Shown here: in pieces, positions 38,219 to 50,268 of the stretch
Layout: every line of letters starts with the position of its first letter
Numbering within the stretch: position 1 is the first letter of the stretch
Assembly (NCBI GenBank): GCA_017562135.1
Contig: QEYB01000625.1
Location: forward strand, 1-64,000
Direction: 5' to 3'
DNA from: Dipylidium caninum
Lineage: Eukaryota > Platyhelminthes > Cestoda > Cyclophyllidea > Dipylidiidae
Length of the DNA: 64,000 nt
Made by a program: the position numbers and the translations under genes
Notes under the pieces: model-generated
What the model was told of the DNA's origin: nothing
The model's input: only the letters and a program-made list of their open reading frames with translations
The model's database searches: none

Positions 38219-39793
38219 CTACATAACACATCCGCGTTGGACAAATTGGTCGAATGGAAGGAAAAACAAATGCGAGCAGGAGAGGAGCCTATTTAGGCCT
38301 CGTAGCCTGTAAAACATGCCGTCGAGTTTGGTGAATTTGAGGCGCAGCTTGTGCTGAACCATCGCCAACCACACATCATCGATCACCAGAGGCTTGGTGA
38401 AATGCATTGCCAACGCCATATCGTGCACGTGGCGGTAACTCCAAACGCTGTACATGCCCGCGTGCTCGGCCACATGTTTTGGCCAGGGGATTTCGCGTTT
38501 TGAGAAGGCCCATCGCGGAACAGCGGACGTTATTCGGTGCACCGGATTAGTGGGCCATGCGTACCCGTGACCAATCTCCTCCAACTCACCCGACGTTTTC
38601 GATCGAATAAACTCCACCAATTTGGGCGTGTTGACAACGTAGTCATCGTCGAGGAAGACGAAGGTGGGATTGTATGGTCGACAAAATCGAGCAGCCCATT
38701 GGAAGGTGTGGAAGAGTTTCAATGTCAGGTTGTAGTAGGTATCCTCGTAGTCACCGACGAGGAGATCTGCATGCTCATCCATTTCTCTCAAAAGCCGCTT
38801 TTTCGTATTGGCTGGCATCTGGGAGTGTTCCAGCAGTTTGGTTCCAGCTCCTTCCTTCAGTGTGATATTGAAGCCGTCACGTTGAAACACATTTCCTTGG
38901 GAAGTGCGTGGCAAGCCGATGGAGAAGACGAGGTGAATGTTAATATCCTTATAAGGGAAGTGGTAGGCCTTGCGCAGGCTATTACGCAAGTCGAAATTGT
39001 AGACAGCCGATTTGTACACCAGCACCACATGGCGAAACTGGGGGTTTCTTGTTCCCCTTCCTACTTCTTCGAGTGTTAAGGGAGCACAGGCCATCGAGGG
39101 CACTTGGAGAAATCGGATTCGGGGGTTGAAAATTGGCTCCTGAATGACAGAATTTACCCGCACATCAGTTGTGGTAAGGCACTAATGAAGAATTACAGGT
39201 GACGAGCATGGAAGACACATCAGTAAATGGAAACACAGTGGAAGGGAAGCAATGCAGGACGTGGGCCCTTCTTCAACGCGTAGTATTAATTTACGAAGTA
39301 GAGTGGAGAGGCCATTCTATGGGCGGTGTGAATACGTCGGATTAGAGCTTACCTCATACAATGGAAGGCCTTGGAGCACCCGTTGAAGTGTTTCTCGAAT
39401 GGGTATTGACAGAGGGTAGAGATCGTAGACTGCTGGATCGAACTGCCTTAACCACTCTTTGTCTGGAATGTTGGCGAGTTCCTCAAAACTCACCTGCTTC
39501 CTGCGACCCTTCTTGCGGATCTTCGTTTCCTCAATTGTCGGAGATGACGAACGGTTGGGAGTCAGTTTATCATTAACTCCCCCATAGCACAGCTGTAAGG
39601 TGTATTTGCCGTCAGGAGTAAATAAAACGGTGTCGTTCCATTCACAGAGGTTGGCCTTATAAGGGGGTAATTGTTCAAAGGGGCCAAATATGCCAGTGTG
39701 GGAGAGGTTGAGGAAGCTGTCGATGAAGTAGAAGAGGCCCAGTGCGGCGACAACTCCCAACAAAAGACAACGAGATGGCAGGCGACAGAACAT
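38219..39793 (-). CDS. GT31 beta-1,3-glycosyltransferase (galactosyl- or GlcNAc-transferase type)
   Basis: This gene is predicted to be a type II Golgi enzyme adding a beta-1,3-linked sugar (Gal, GlcNAc or GalNAc; the donor cannot be told from sequence). Exon 1 is 39793-39353 (147 codons) and exon 2 is 39139-38219 (306 codons plus TAG). The 213-bp intron has GTAAGC and CATTCAG ends in phase 0. The start chosen (MFCRLPSR) gives a short cytoplasmic tail and a membrane anchor at residues 9-25; the frame stays open upstream, so an earlier start is possible. A stem region to about residue 145 follows. The catalytic domain has the family marks EDTYYNLTLK (279-288) and the metal/nucleotide-binding DDD in VFLDDDYVVN (311-313), and IDDVWLAM replaces the usual EDV motif. 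At 453 aa it is of typical family length. The last 30 residues resemble nothing known to me. Confidence 0.88.
39140..39352 (-). other. Intron 1 of the GT31 gene
   Basis: The donor is TATGAG/GTAAGC and the acceptor GTCATTCAG/GAGCC. Joining them gives PLYE-EPIFNP with no frame change. Confidence 0.75.
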
Positions 39794-41104
39794 TTGGTAC
39801 CCTTCAGAGAAGATTTTTAGTTTGGTTATTCCGATTAAATAGCGGCATGTGCGTATCAGCAGCTTTTCCTTATTCCATTCCCAACTTTCGAGGTCGTGCT
39901 TCCTTTTACGTGCCTTTGCCAAACGAGAAAATACTTCAAGATGAGTAGGAGGGAAGTGTTTGGTTGAGTACAGCAATGCTACAACTGCTACCACATTTGC
40001 ACATAATACTGCCTGCTCAGATACGACAAAGTGCACCAACCAATCATCAGTTCTCGGTACACACCTACAGACCTAAGGACTCCTAAGTCATTTGAAGCCG
40101 CCGCTCGTCGGAAGACTCGTCCCATTTCGGTTGGGGAAGCAGACCGGTGATTGTGCATCACCGTTAATGCATGTCACCATTCGAGTCCACCCTCTGTGTG
40201 CCACGGTAGCATTACCTATTCAGCAGTCTCACGCCCGTTGCACAAAGTGCGTGTGGTGAGAGGTCTCAGGACATAGAACTTCACCGAGAGTTAATTGAGC
40301 CTTCTAGCCCTCTCAAGAGTGGGCCGCCTTTCATCCACTTCAATCCGTTCCCGAGACCTTCTACTTAGTAACGCTACATTGCTTTTACTCATCGAGGGTG
40401 TGCGTGAAATTTCATCGTTAAGTTGCAACCTCGACGATGGCCCTCATCGCTGTTACTCCACAGGCCCAAATCGAGGGGGTGTGAAGTGTGGGGGAGATTA
40501 ATTTTGACTTTACCTCAAATTACATAAGCTCCAGTGACAGGACATTCAGGACAACGACGACCTGATGGATGGTCACTTCGTCAACTCGCCACCAATTGTC
40601 TAAATCAATTTCCCGCGAAAACATTCGCCCCCTGAGCAGTACAACCAACAACAACAACAATGGAATTAACAATCTAGTCTCTGCAATTAATTTGCTCCTC
40701 CGATACGCAAAGAAAATGAGGGTGTAAAATGTAGACTCCCAGCCAAGAGACAAGACGCTGCCACATGCGTTCTAACGGGCGTACATGAGTTGTCGTTCAG
40801 GTGGTGCCGAAAACAGTCTGAAATGGAGACTTGAGGCTACGCTAAATAAAAGCATAACGTATGGCTTGAGAGTGGTGCGAGTGGGTCGCGAATATCTCCT
40901 CAGAGGTGCCTTTTCGCTTTCCGCTGTAAAGCGGGAAACTGTCAAATAATCTGTTCGAAGGGCAGTGTCACAGGTGGCAGAGTGGGTCAGGTGAACTGTC
41001 CTATCCCTCTTCAGAGTGGAATGTGCCCCAACTTGCGGTTACTCCTACATTTGAGAATAGTTCCTCACCGAGAGGTGGACTTTACGGCAATTTAATGACC
41101 TTTC
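39794..41104. other. Region upstream of GT31; one hydrophobic open frame
   Basis: The minus-strand frame at 40520-40753 (77 codons) contains a leucine/valine-rich stretch (LLIPLLLLLVVLLRGR) that would make a membrane anchor. Its sequence after the anchor is not recognised and no donor site is obvious. It could be part of an upstream membrane-protein exon or chance. The rest shows nothing. Confidence 0.3.
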
Positions 41105-41357
41105 TAGAAGACGTCAAATGTTCGTCCTTCCTGGAAAGGCTCTAAATGTAACTTAAAGGGGTACGTAAAGTCACGTTGTAGAGGCGATTTCGTCTCTCCT
41201 GCCTCCCGCCCCCATCCCTCCCTCTCTCCTTCTCTCCTCCTTACCTCCCATTTTCTTTTCAGGTGCCACCAATTTGCCGTGGGCGCAATAGCAGGCGAGA
41301 AAGCCATAGCCTGGCATTCAGTCTGTTCTAATTTCACGCCAACAATTCCAGGCCTTT
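41105..41357 (-). repeat. Diverged inverted repeat (partner 12898-13125)
   Basis: This is the reverse-complement partner of 12898-13125. The minus-strand frame reads through AMAFSPAIAPTANWW and LKRKWEV, then a GAGAGGGAGG-type purine tract, then continues open to 41104. The partner keeps the first part of that frame. Confidence 0.6.
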
Positions 41358-44300
41358 ACCGGTTTTGGAGACATTTTACAAGACCTGGGGAAGTAGAGCA
41401 GAAAAAGGCCTGCCAAAGGCCGCGCGAGGAGTGGACCTTGGCGGTGATATAGGCAATCCTGGCGCCTCACGCACTTTCTGAGTGGGTAGGCAGGAGTCAA
41501 TAACAGAATGGTTTGCTCAATTAGTCCTGCTCCGATAATTGGTCATGGGGGCACAATTGCATGCACATACACGAAGACACTCATAAATCCGTGATGACGA
41601 ATACTGCATGCTGTCGCAGCCTGCACTGACGTTTTAACGACGCGGTGCTGTAACGGGTGGTGCCACATGTCGCAGTCTTATCAGTGGAGGCGATATATGA
41701 CGCCTTTTAACTGTGAACAGATAGTTTCATCTCAGATTTGAGCCATTGTGTGTGCTGAATGCATGACCTTCACTTTGTTCCGTGTGGCAACATGCTGCGC
41801 GTGATAGTGCGGTCCACAGCGTATATCGACGCACCAAGTGGAGTGACGTTATGAGATTCGAATAGTATGAATCCTCGCATGACCCTTACTGCGTCCGCAA
41901 TGGCGCCTTCACTTTGAGCAAGCACTCTTCTCCCCTCCATTTATTCTCCACGGTGCCTCGTCTCGGTTCTTCAGCTGATTCCCACACACTTTGACACAAA
42001 TACATCCACAGCTTCCCCCTTTCCCGACTCGAATTCGTCTACGCTTCTTCCAAACCGCTTTACTTCGCATTCCGTAATGCATAAATGCTGGCGTGGAACT
42101 CTCAACGCACCAGCGGGACGGTGCCCTCATTCCACAAAACACTTCGATGATACGGTAAGCTTGAGTGAGTGAAAAGACACGCATCCGCAGAGGAACAGGG
42201 CAACATCGGCAATGACGGTAGTTACGACAGCAGCGGTGAACGGAGTGAATGGTAGCAAAATGCTCAGTCATTAGGTCTCTCCTTCACCACTTTTTTCCTC
42301 CCACTTTGGAACGAATGACTGAACGTTAAACCATTTAGATTAAATGGGCTCAGCAACCGTACTGCTGACAACGCGTCGCTAACTGCTTCGCTTCTTGTAA
42401 TGCCTTTCAATTTTGAGTGGCAAGGCAAGATTATTTGGTGACCAACGCCCTTCACTCCTTACCTCACTCACCATATCCGTGCTCGCTGTATGGTAGGCTT
42501 GCTCTCCCGTCAACCTTTCAGCGCCACTTACTGCGGAAACGGGAAAAAGTGGACCCACCTTCTGTTGCTGCGAGGTGATGCTTCCTCTGAAGTAGACTTA
42601 TTGAAGGCCACTATTGAAGATGTTTTTCAACTTGATACAACCAACTGAGCGCTCATTTCTGGGCTCCAATAGCACCAGACGTGGTGACTCCATCGCGGCA
42701 TTAACCAACCTCACATGGAGGGTAGTGAGACTACTCTTTCAAACAATAGTCGATCTCAGAGTTGTCGCCACATCGGTTCATCTTCGGCGATAGACCAGAC
42801 CCAACGTTCTCAGCTTGCGTCATTGAATACTTAAGCACCTTCTCGATGGTCCCTAGCACCAATGTAGTGAAAATCCCGCTACTTTGACATATGACAACAA
42901 AGGAAAAATGGATTTGAGCGCTCGTGCATGGTCAAGGAGAGTCTTCTTGCTGATTGGTGGAGAATGTGTGAACGGCCTATGTGCAAATCGCGTCCATGCT
43001 GCCTTCAATTGACGTGCTCTTGAAACCCCGGCCTGACCTTACTCGTATTTCTTGGCATCGGAAACTCGCTGCCATTCCTTTCTTCCACTCTCGTCACAAT
43101 AGTTGGTGTGTCGAAATTAATTGTTTACTATGATGAAGTCCGGTCTTCGTGCCAGACCGTCTACAAACAGGTATGGTGTGGGAAAAGCCAGTTTTTGCCG
43201 TTGCAAAACAGTGGCATTGATGCGACCCACCTTTGGAATTGCCTCGTGCCAGTTGTACTACCAATGTGATGTTTTCCTTTCATTGTAACACGCCTTTTGT
43301 CGAGACCAGATGGCCAGGTGATGGGTACCCTTTACCAAAAGTTGACTTTACATCAATTTCCTCGGGCAAGGATTAGAGGACTTGACGTGACGGTTCAACA
43401 TCTACACTGGTCCACTTTTTTGGCCCACTTCACATTCCCCGTCTGTTCGCTTCTACTTACTGGGCCCCTGTCTTACTTTTTACTCTTCTACAGCCGCCCA
43501 CAAAGCCACAGTCGCCACTAGCACCGTTTCGTTTTAATGGTGTTGTCACCAATGTGAAAATCCTGACGACATCGACGGAAGTCGATTGGACTCCACAGAT
43601 GTCATTCTGTTCTATCTACCTTTCCCATCTACCCGGCCCTTCAATACTGTCATTTAGTTGGGTATTTTGCGAGATTTCTCTTTAGATTTTTTACCGCTCT
43701 ATCAATTTGGGCGAAAATAAGTGCCTCTCTCTCTCTCTCTCTGTTGATTGTGGAGAATTGTGGGAATAGTGATGATTATAGAGAACCCTGCCACATACGT
43801 GACATGTAGAGGTGAACAAAATGGCAGACACTCCTCAGTGCAAATCAACTTTGAATCGGCCATGCTCTATGCCCATCGTCTGGACAAGCGAGGAAATGAT
43901 TTTACTTTAAGTGGTTCTCATAGGCATGGTGAGGGAGGACAGGTGCATTGCTGGTTATGAGCAAAATGTGTCTTAACCGCCACCTGATGTGGATATCATA
44001 CGCTGGATGGTTGCCATTTTCGCAGAACACCAAATAAAACACCCGAAATCTATGAGAGATAAGAGCTTCCGCACGCCAAAGACTGAAACTCATCTTATCC
44101 TCTGTGTCTCAGCACCTCGCGGTCCCGTGTCTATTTCAGCACATGGGTAAATTGCATGCAGACGCGCGAAAAGCTGACACCAGCCTATCTGTGTCACGCT
44201 GAGTCGGAGGTTTTTAAGACCTGGTGCACCACGAGAAATCCACTGACTTTCGGACTGCAACATCGAAATCATCCACTTTACATGACCGAAATAAATAAGA

Positions 44301-44504
44301 ATACAATAAACAATACGAAAGGTGCAACTTTGACAGGTCGTGTTTCAAGCAGATAAGACAGTGTTGTGGCGATCAATTCCAATGCGTCATCATTAGCATT
44401 GTCGTCCATATGCATGAATAACAATTCAGCAATTCTTCTACTGGTATTTAGGCTGCCAATGAAAACGTTGTCACCACTCAACTGAGATGAAGCAGAAATC
44501 AGTC
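41358..44504. other. Gene-poor stretch with a CT microsatellite
   Basis: No gene is recognised. A perfect CT run of about ten units lies at about 43723-43742. The 120-codon minus-strand frame at 41909-42271 has no known domain. Confidence 0.4.
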
Positions 44505-46190
44505 CTCGCCTAAGTACACATACCTGACATTCTCTACAAAATAATAGAAATTCTTGTAGACTAATGCCACAGAGCAGGAGTCTAGGGATTGCTCACAATG
44601 TTACCATATGTGAAACCAAAACACTCCCAGTTGAGTAGAAGTATTGGATGAAGGGTAACAAAACAGGACCACGAGAGGACGGTGAACATATCCCCGATTC
44701 TCGGCAATTCGTTGCATTCACTTTGTTGAATCCCCGAAATCGGCCACTTACACTAATGTGTGCAGTTGATAATGTCGTCTCCTCGATCCCAAGCCAAATA
44801 GTCATTCACTGTCTTATATCACATACAAGAAACACAATTTCACTCCACCGTCCGTGCCACGAGCTCCGCAGGGTTCACGTCGTCGACAAAATAATTGTTG
44901 TGCGCTCATTACTTATCCGAATAACCATCAAAAGTGCCTATTACAATGCGTTGCCAGACAATTCCATTTTCGCGTATCCCCATTACTACGCCCGATGATT
45001 TCGAACCTCTTCGACCTTCGCGGACACCTGTTGGGCCGAGCACACTCGCACGAGGAGTGAACCCTTAAGAGTGGCCTAACCATAGTTGTACTATGTGCTG
45101 CTCACCCTCACCCATTATTTGTCCTTATTCTGTCCAGCCAACTGGCATGCAACACTGTGTGTGTCAATGAATGTTCTGCCTAAGGAAAAGGTAGTTCTTT
45201 ACGAGTAAGTCCATTTTCGTCAGAAGTAGTGGTTTTCACCTCGAAACGGCGAGTAAGAAATTAACGTCTCACAAAGACTTCCTTTCGCCTGGTCGTAAAG
45301 CGCTAGATGTTGTGGTACTTGCTGCCCCTCGGGGACAGCCGAAACAAGGTGCCTCAAAAACATATTAATACGGGGGTAGAAATTATGGGTGGGTTATAAT
45401 TTGCCTTAATTCATCATAGTCTTCTCTTCCCAGCGCCGTATTAGCTCACGTGCGGTTTTCGCTCGACCGCATTCATTTGAAGTAGGGAGGAGAAATGCGC
45501 TCTGAGGTGGGTGGCTCATCGGCATTACATCTCTACTCAACAACGCCGTCTGATACAATTATCTTCTGCCCTCAGTAGAGTCCACTTCAACTTGAGGAGG
45601 ACCACTTCTCCTTCGTTTCTTTCGGCATTGACAACTCTTCACCCAAAAGGGAGGCCTCACTTTCACAATTGTTTTTTGCGACTCCAAAACGTGGGTCACC
45701 ATACAAATGAAATCGAGTTTGAAAGTCTTTCCTTTGTCATCATAAGACACGATTGCACTGAAAGCGGCTTAATATCACCCAAGCCGGGTGAGCACCCTGA
45801 CGACGATTTTCTGATCTTGACAAAAAAGGAGGCGTCATGTTGGGTGCATTTCAACGAACTGCGAAAAATCCGGTTGGTAAAATTGGTCATGAAGTTGTGG
45901 TTTCTCTCTTGGAGCTTCTACTTTGGCTATGTTAATGGGAAACACAGGCGAGTGAAACAAAACTGCCTTCTCTTTTGCAAGATCATCTCCCCTACTTGTC
46001 CTCGTGGGAACAATGCTCCACCTGTGGCACGAGAAACTCTCGTCTGCCCTTGCTTTGTCCCACTTTCACCGGAATGGCATAAGGATTGGATTTGCGACTT
46101 CTAATTGTTACGAAGATTAGTCGAAGTAGACAAATCCTCCTTCCATCCACATGTTTTTAGGCGGTGATGGGGGCACACAAGTCAATTTCA
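44505..46190 (-). repeat. 1.7-kb inverted repeat flanking GT43, left arm (partner 51140-52835)
   Basis: The segment is the reverse complement of 51140-52835 with only scattered differences, and of the more diverged 3590-5340. The outer edge is at CCTCGCCTAAGTACACATACC (44505) and the inner edge near CACAAGTCAATTTCAAT (46190). A 197-codon plus-strand frame (45511-46104) lies inside; in the right arm the same frame is split by an indel (51233-51442 and 51627-51827). No protein family is recognised, so I treat the frame as repeat-derived. Confidence 0.85.
45511..46104 (+). other. 197-codon open frame inside the repeat, unrecognised
   Basis: The frame contains a hydrophobic/aromatic patch (LWFLSWSFYFGYV) and is Cys- and His-containing, but shows no catalytic motif I know. 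The nearly identical copy in the right arm is frameshifted and the older copy near 3590-5340 is also broken, so it is not maintained. It starts with ATG (MAHRHYIS) and ends with TAA. Confidence 0.2.
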
Positions 46191-46617
46191 ATTTTCCCTT
46201 TCTTCACCTCCCCACCAAAGCAACTCCAGTTACATTATTACAGCCAACATACCGCAACCAACGACATCAACACCACAATGTCTAAATTGACTTTTGTCAC
46301 TACCTTCGTGCGCTTCCACTTCTGTCAAGTTGGCTCTCAGTTCTGTCCTCCCTCACCGTTTTGCCAAATGAGCCCATCTCAGAGACTGCTCAGTCACATG
46401 GCCAAGTGGTGCAAGCTGTGAGGTGAAAGAAACGCATTGCATTTGCCAAACTATCGAATATTAGGCTGTTTACAAGACTCGCATGCTATGTGAACAGAGG
46501 TCCGGGGTCAGAGTGTTACCCACACTCCTTGTTCATACATGATCTTTATGCATTGATGCCACGTTGGATGAGCTGAGGGGGCGGTACGGAGAGGAAGATA
46601 TATTTCTAGTGACAAGG
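46191..46617. other. 3' flank of the GT43 gene
   Basis: This lies between the end of the repeat arm and the GT43 stop codon. No canonical AATAAA was found on the minus strand close to the stop; a CATAAA variant lies about 70 bases beyond it. Confidence 0.4.
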
Positions 46618-48046
46618 TCACAGTGTGTCCACGATTGTGAAAGGTCCGGGCACCTTCACCACATGTTTAACGGTCTTCGTGTGCCACACGAGAATCTAGC
46701 AAGATCACACAAAACACGAGCTGAATATTGAAGTTGGAAATATGAGGGAAGATGTCATTTCTACATCACACGCTCCACACTTGACACCTCACTGTCCTCT
46801 ACCTCTACTCCTTCTACCGCCTCTTCGGCTCTCCTCTTCATCCTCCTACTCCTACTCTTATTCCTTCCAGTGCTTCTATTCCTACCCTTCCTACCCTTCT
46901 GCATCCGTTTGCTTTTGGCTCCAACTCGTAGGCACTCTTGAAGCCGAGTTGAGAGAGAATGAGACCCTCCTGTTTGCCAACTGTGGCATTATCGAAGAGG
47001 GCTGTGGGATTTTCCAAAATTAAGTCCAAATTAACAGCGAAGGCGGCCATGTCAATGGGGAAATCACGCGTAGGCTCCCAGTTGCTCCAAAATCCCGTTA
47101 TCCTTCGACGATTATGGGGGTTTGTGATGCATCCCTCCCAGTCCGAGTCAGCTATTATACCCACTGGCCAGGTTGATCCCCTCTTCGTTGTTCTAATCTA
47201 ATCCAATAATTGCAAAATAATCAGTGTAAACTATAATCATGCTTATTTTGTGCTCCAAATTATAAATTTTGGTGCGTTAATGTCGTGAGGACACTTATGT
47301 CGCCGTGTGAGGTATGGAAGGACTGAACATCTAACCTCAGTGAAGTACAAAGGACACGAATGCATTGTCATCTGGATTGACACACAGTACACTATCGAGT
47401 TAGTCGAAAATGAAGGAAATTATGGCTGCCGAAGATATTACCTCTACTTTGCCATTGCGAAATAGTTAAATATATATAATAAGTCGATAGAAAGTCTAAA
47501 GTGAATTTCATGAACTTTGTCCTAATGAGGCAATAGATACGCACTTGATCGAATATATCTGGGTGATAAGTATTGTCATCGTCGGCGAAATATACAATCC
47601 CCTTTTTTTTCCGATACTGATAATTACTTCGTAGCCATCGTAATGCCTCATTCCGCTGATCCGATCCTCGAATAGTTCCACCGAGCAGGGTCGTTGGTAC
47701 ACTCAGATGGGTGTAGGTTACACCACATTCATCCAGAAAGTGCTTCATCGCTCTACCCATGCGAGCGAGAAGAAGGAGATGGTTATTATGGAGGCAATGA
47801 ACACAAAAAGTTATCAACCAGAAGGTCTACACACCGACTTTTATTCATTGCATCTTCAACTACCATCCAATGAATGTTACTGGCCGTATGTAAGACTGTG
47901 CACAGTCGTACTAGCTCAGGCTTCTGAGTTGGACGTGAGTATGTGGGCGTAATTACAAAGATTGTGGGGGTCTCCTGTCGTCTATAAATCCACAGTGTTC
48001 CACAAACTAGGAGGATGACAATCGGAGGTATTATTAGACTGTGCAT
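46618..48046 (-). CDS. GT43 beta-1,3-glucuronyltransferase (GlcAT-I/P/S type)
   Basis: The enzyme is expected to transfer glucuronic acid from UDP-GlcA in beta-1,3 linkage to galactose, as in the proteoglycan linker or HNK-1-type glycans, in the Golgi. Four exons join in phase: 48046-47835, 47752-47545, 47197-46895 and 46695-46618 (266 codons plus TGA). An in-frame TAA precedes the ATG. A membrane anchor (residues 4-20) is followed almost at once by the catalytic domain, with hardly any stem. Family marks are IFVITPTYSRPTQKPELVRL (30-49), WMVVEDA (60-66), RGSDQRNEALRWLR (99-112), the metal-binding DDD in YFADDDNTY (128-130), FPIDMAAFAV (186-195), Glu217 at the position of the catalytic base, LEPKANGC (232-239) and VWHTKT. 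At 266 aa it is shorter than the roughly 330 aa of vertebrate members. Which acceptor it uses is not shown. Confidence 0.92.
46696..46894 (-). other. Intron 3 of the GT43 gene
   Basis: The donor is AGAAGG/GTAGGA and the acceptor CTTGCTAG/ATTCTC, phase 0, joining NGCRR to ILVWHTKT. The intron begins with a purine-rich run on the minus strand (GGTAGGAAGGGTAGGAATAG), seen on the plus strand as CTC/TCC repeats at about 46800-46870. Confidence 0.7.
47198..47544 (-). other. Intron 2 of the GT43 gene
   Basis: The donor is GATCAA/GTGCGT and the acceptor TTGGATTAG/ATTAGA, phase 0, joining IFDQ to IRTT. The alternative acceptor five bases later would break the phase. Confidence 0.7.
47753..47834 (-). 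other. 82-bp intron 1 of the GT43 gene
   Basis: The donor is AGTCG/GTGTGT and the acceptor CATGGGTAG/AGCG, phase 2. Removing it restores EDAMNKSRAMKHFLDECG, which fits the family alignment. Without splicing the frame hits stops. Introns of this size are common in tapeworms. Confidence 0.7.
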
Positions 48047-50037
48047 TTGGGCTTAAAAGAGGGGTAACTTAAGGTATACAAATGCCGCTATGAGTATATT
48101 TGTGTGGGTGTGGGTTTTGTGCGTACATATCCGCTTATATAATGAAAAGAGGTAACAAAAGTGTTCTTTTCTCCGATTGGCTGGGGCATATTTTGCTATT
48201 CTGAGCAACGTATCCACATGTGAGGGCCGAAAGTGCGCCTCGAAATACATCATCCCTAATCACCAAGCTTAAAACTATACGATAAATGCCAAAGTAATGT
48301 GTGTTAATCCTAAAAATGATTCACTTCTAGATGTGTGATTCAAAGCGTTCAAATGGCTAGAAAAAGGATCACAAGAGGAAAAAGGAGATAATAAAAGCGT
48401 TTGAGTAGTCACTCGCTTATTTAATGTAGGCAAATGTAAAAGTCCCTTTGCGGCCCTAACTCCCGCTGATCCCCACATACGCATGCCAAAGATTTGTCAA
48501 CCTCGTAGTATTTGGCATATTTTCAAGAGAGGCTGTAGTTAACCTCAGGTGAGGAGCTAAATGGCAATGCTACATACTATCTTTTGTCTATCGAAGGTAA
48601 ACCGGTGAATAGTGTGCGTTTCTGCTATGCTTTTTTCTGCCTCAACATTAAGACTGGGAAGTTAATTAAATTGAGCACATACTCCACCATCTTTCACTCA
48701 CTTCTCTTAATGCACTACTCTGAGGAAGTTAGAGATTGCAATTTTACATTTGTAGGATGCTTAGGGGAGGAAAGAACTCGTAAAGTGAAACTACGTGATG
48801 GAGCAGCGGTTTAATTCTACCTGACCAATACTCTCGGCATTCATTTGTCCCATGTGCAGTGTACTTGTTCAAATGGTTTTATAATTAATTCGAGGTACAC
48901 GTGCGTCAGGTCAACTCTTGTGGAGAAAGTATGCAAAGGCCGATCTATAACTTAATCCGCTACATATTTGGGACAGAATTTACAATTGGGTCAACCCTCT
49001 CCCCTCTCCTGTCTCTACATTCCTGCCCCTTGTCATTGCAAATATCGAGCCACTTTACACGCGAATAAACCGAAATTTACAATATTTTCACTAACTTTGA
49101 CTCGCAGCTTCTCATCTCAAATGCTATATTCGTTAATGATTCCGGCAAAAACTCATCTCAGAAAAGGAGTAGATGCGGCGATTTTGCGATCACAGGAGAG
49201 CCCGTACATGACATATGCTGAGAAAAGACGGGAAGAGGACTGTAATTTTTCATGGGAATATGACCGCCTGGTATAAATTCTTAGGCAGTATAGCTAGGTT
49301 TCGATTTCATTTATCTATCAATCTTCCGAATAACTGTTCGGATTATAATCCCTTGAAAATCAGAAGAAGAGAAGGGCAGGTTGACGCGGAAAGAATGCTC
49401 TATCCTGCTTTAAAGACTGCTTTAATCCTCATAGTAGAAAGAAGGAAGCAAGATGAAACATCTAATAATCTTCATATCATTTTGAGCACTTTTACACTTG
49501 GACGAAAGGGCTCACGTTCTAGAGCGTGTAGAAAAGTAAATGCTGTGGTGTTCTACCCAAATCATTTTGGATTCGGATCTTAGAAATAGTGTGATGTTTT
49601 GCATTCCAGTGACTAATGACAGCGAAGTTCATAATGCTGTGAATGAAAACATTGCATGATGATTTAATACAAAATATGCTAGACTAGGGGCATCACTCTC
49701 GACTGAAAAATGCCCTAAGTTTGACTCTATCTCATTCTCTCGTGTCGTCTGGAGATTTGGCATACTAGTTGAGGAAGTCCCTTAAATTTGGAATGGCGAT
49801 GACATAACGCCTGGGACCACCCAGTCGTGCAGAGGACCGCGTGTAAACAGGGACACGAAACATCGGAGTGAAAGAAAGTTTGAAGGAGGCGTGACGAGTG
49901 CTTGTTGATGGAACGAAGAAATATCACCCAGCGGCTAGCCTGGGCTCCGCAGCGAAGGACATGTCAACGTAAAAATAAGGTGATAGGAAAGCATGGAGTG
50001 TTTAGAGTCTTCTTTATTTTTCTGCCTGTCAATATAG

Positions 50038-50268
50038 ATGCGAACCATACGGAGGGGCGCCACATGGCCGGTAGACTTGGCGTTAAACACAAACTGGGTG
50101 GGGTGCATCACAGCAAAGGAAAATCCTCACGAAATAGTGGCCTTTTGGACGAATTGGGCAGCAGAGCGTAGATTTCCCATCAATGTGGCCTCATTTGCTG
50201 TCGATGTGGAACTCCTGCACCGCCATCCTGACGCTATATTCGACACCACGACGAGAGAGCTGCAGGAG
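50038..50268 (+). pseudogene. GT43 exon 3 copy, truncated but open
   Basis: This is a second displaced copy of GT43 exon 3, after an acceptor-like AATATAG. Unlike the 1706 copy it has no internal stop: the frame reads MRTIRRGATWPV, WVGCITAKENP, FPINVASFAV and DTTTRELQE. Homology to the other copy ends abruptly after CTGCAGGAG (50268), so the last 24 codons of the exon and its donor are missing; the frame then runs on into unrelated sequence to 50313. No companion exons were found, so it cannot make an enzyme. Confidence 0.75.

Noticed and set aside
38537..39079. 180-codon plus-strand frame over GT31 exon 2
   Set aside because: It is an antisense shadow of the GT31 catalytic exon.
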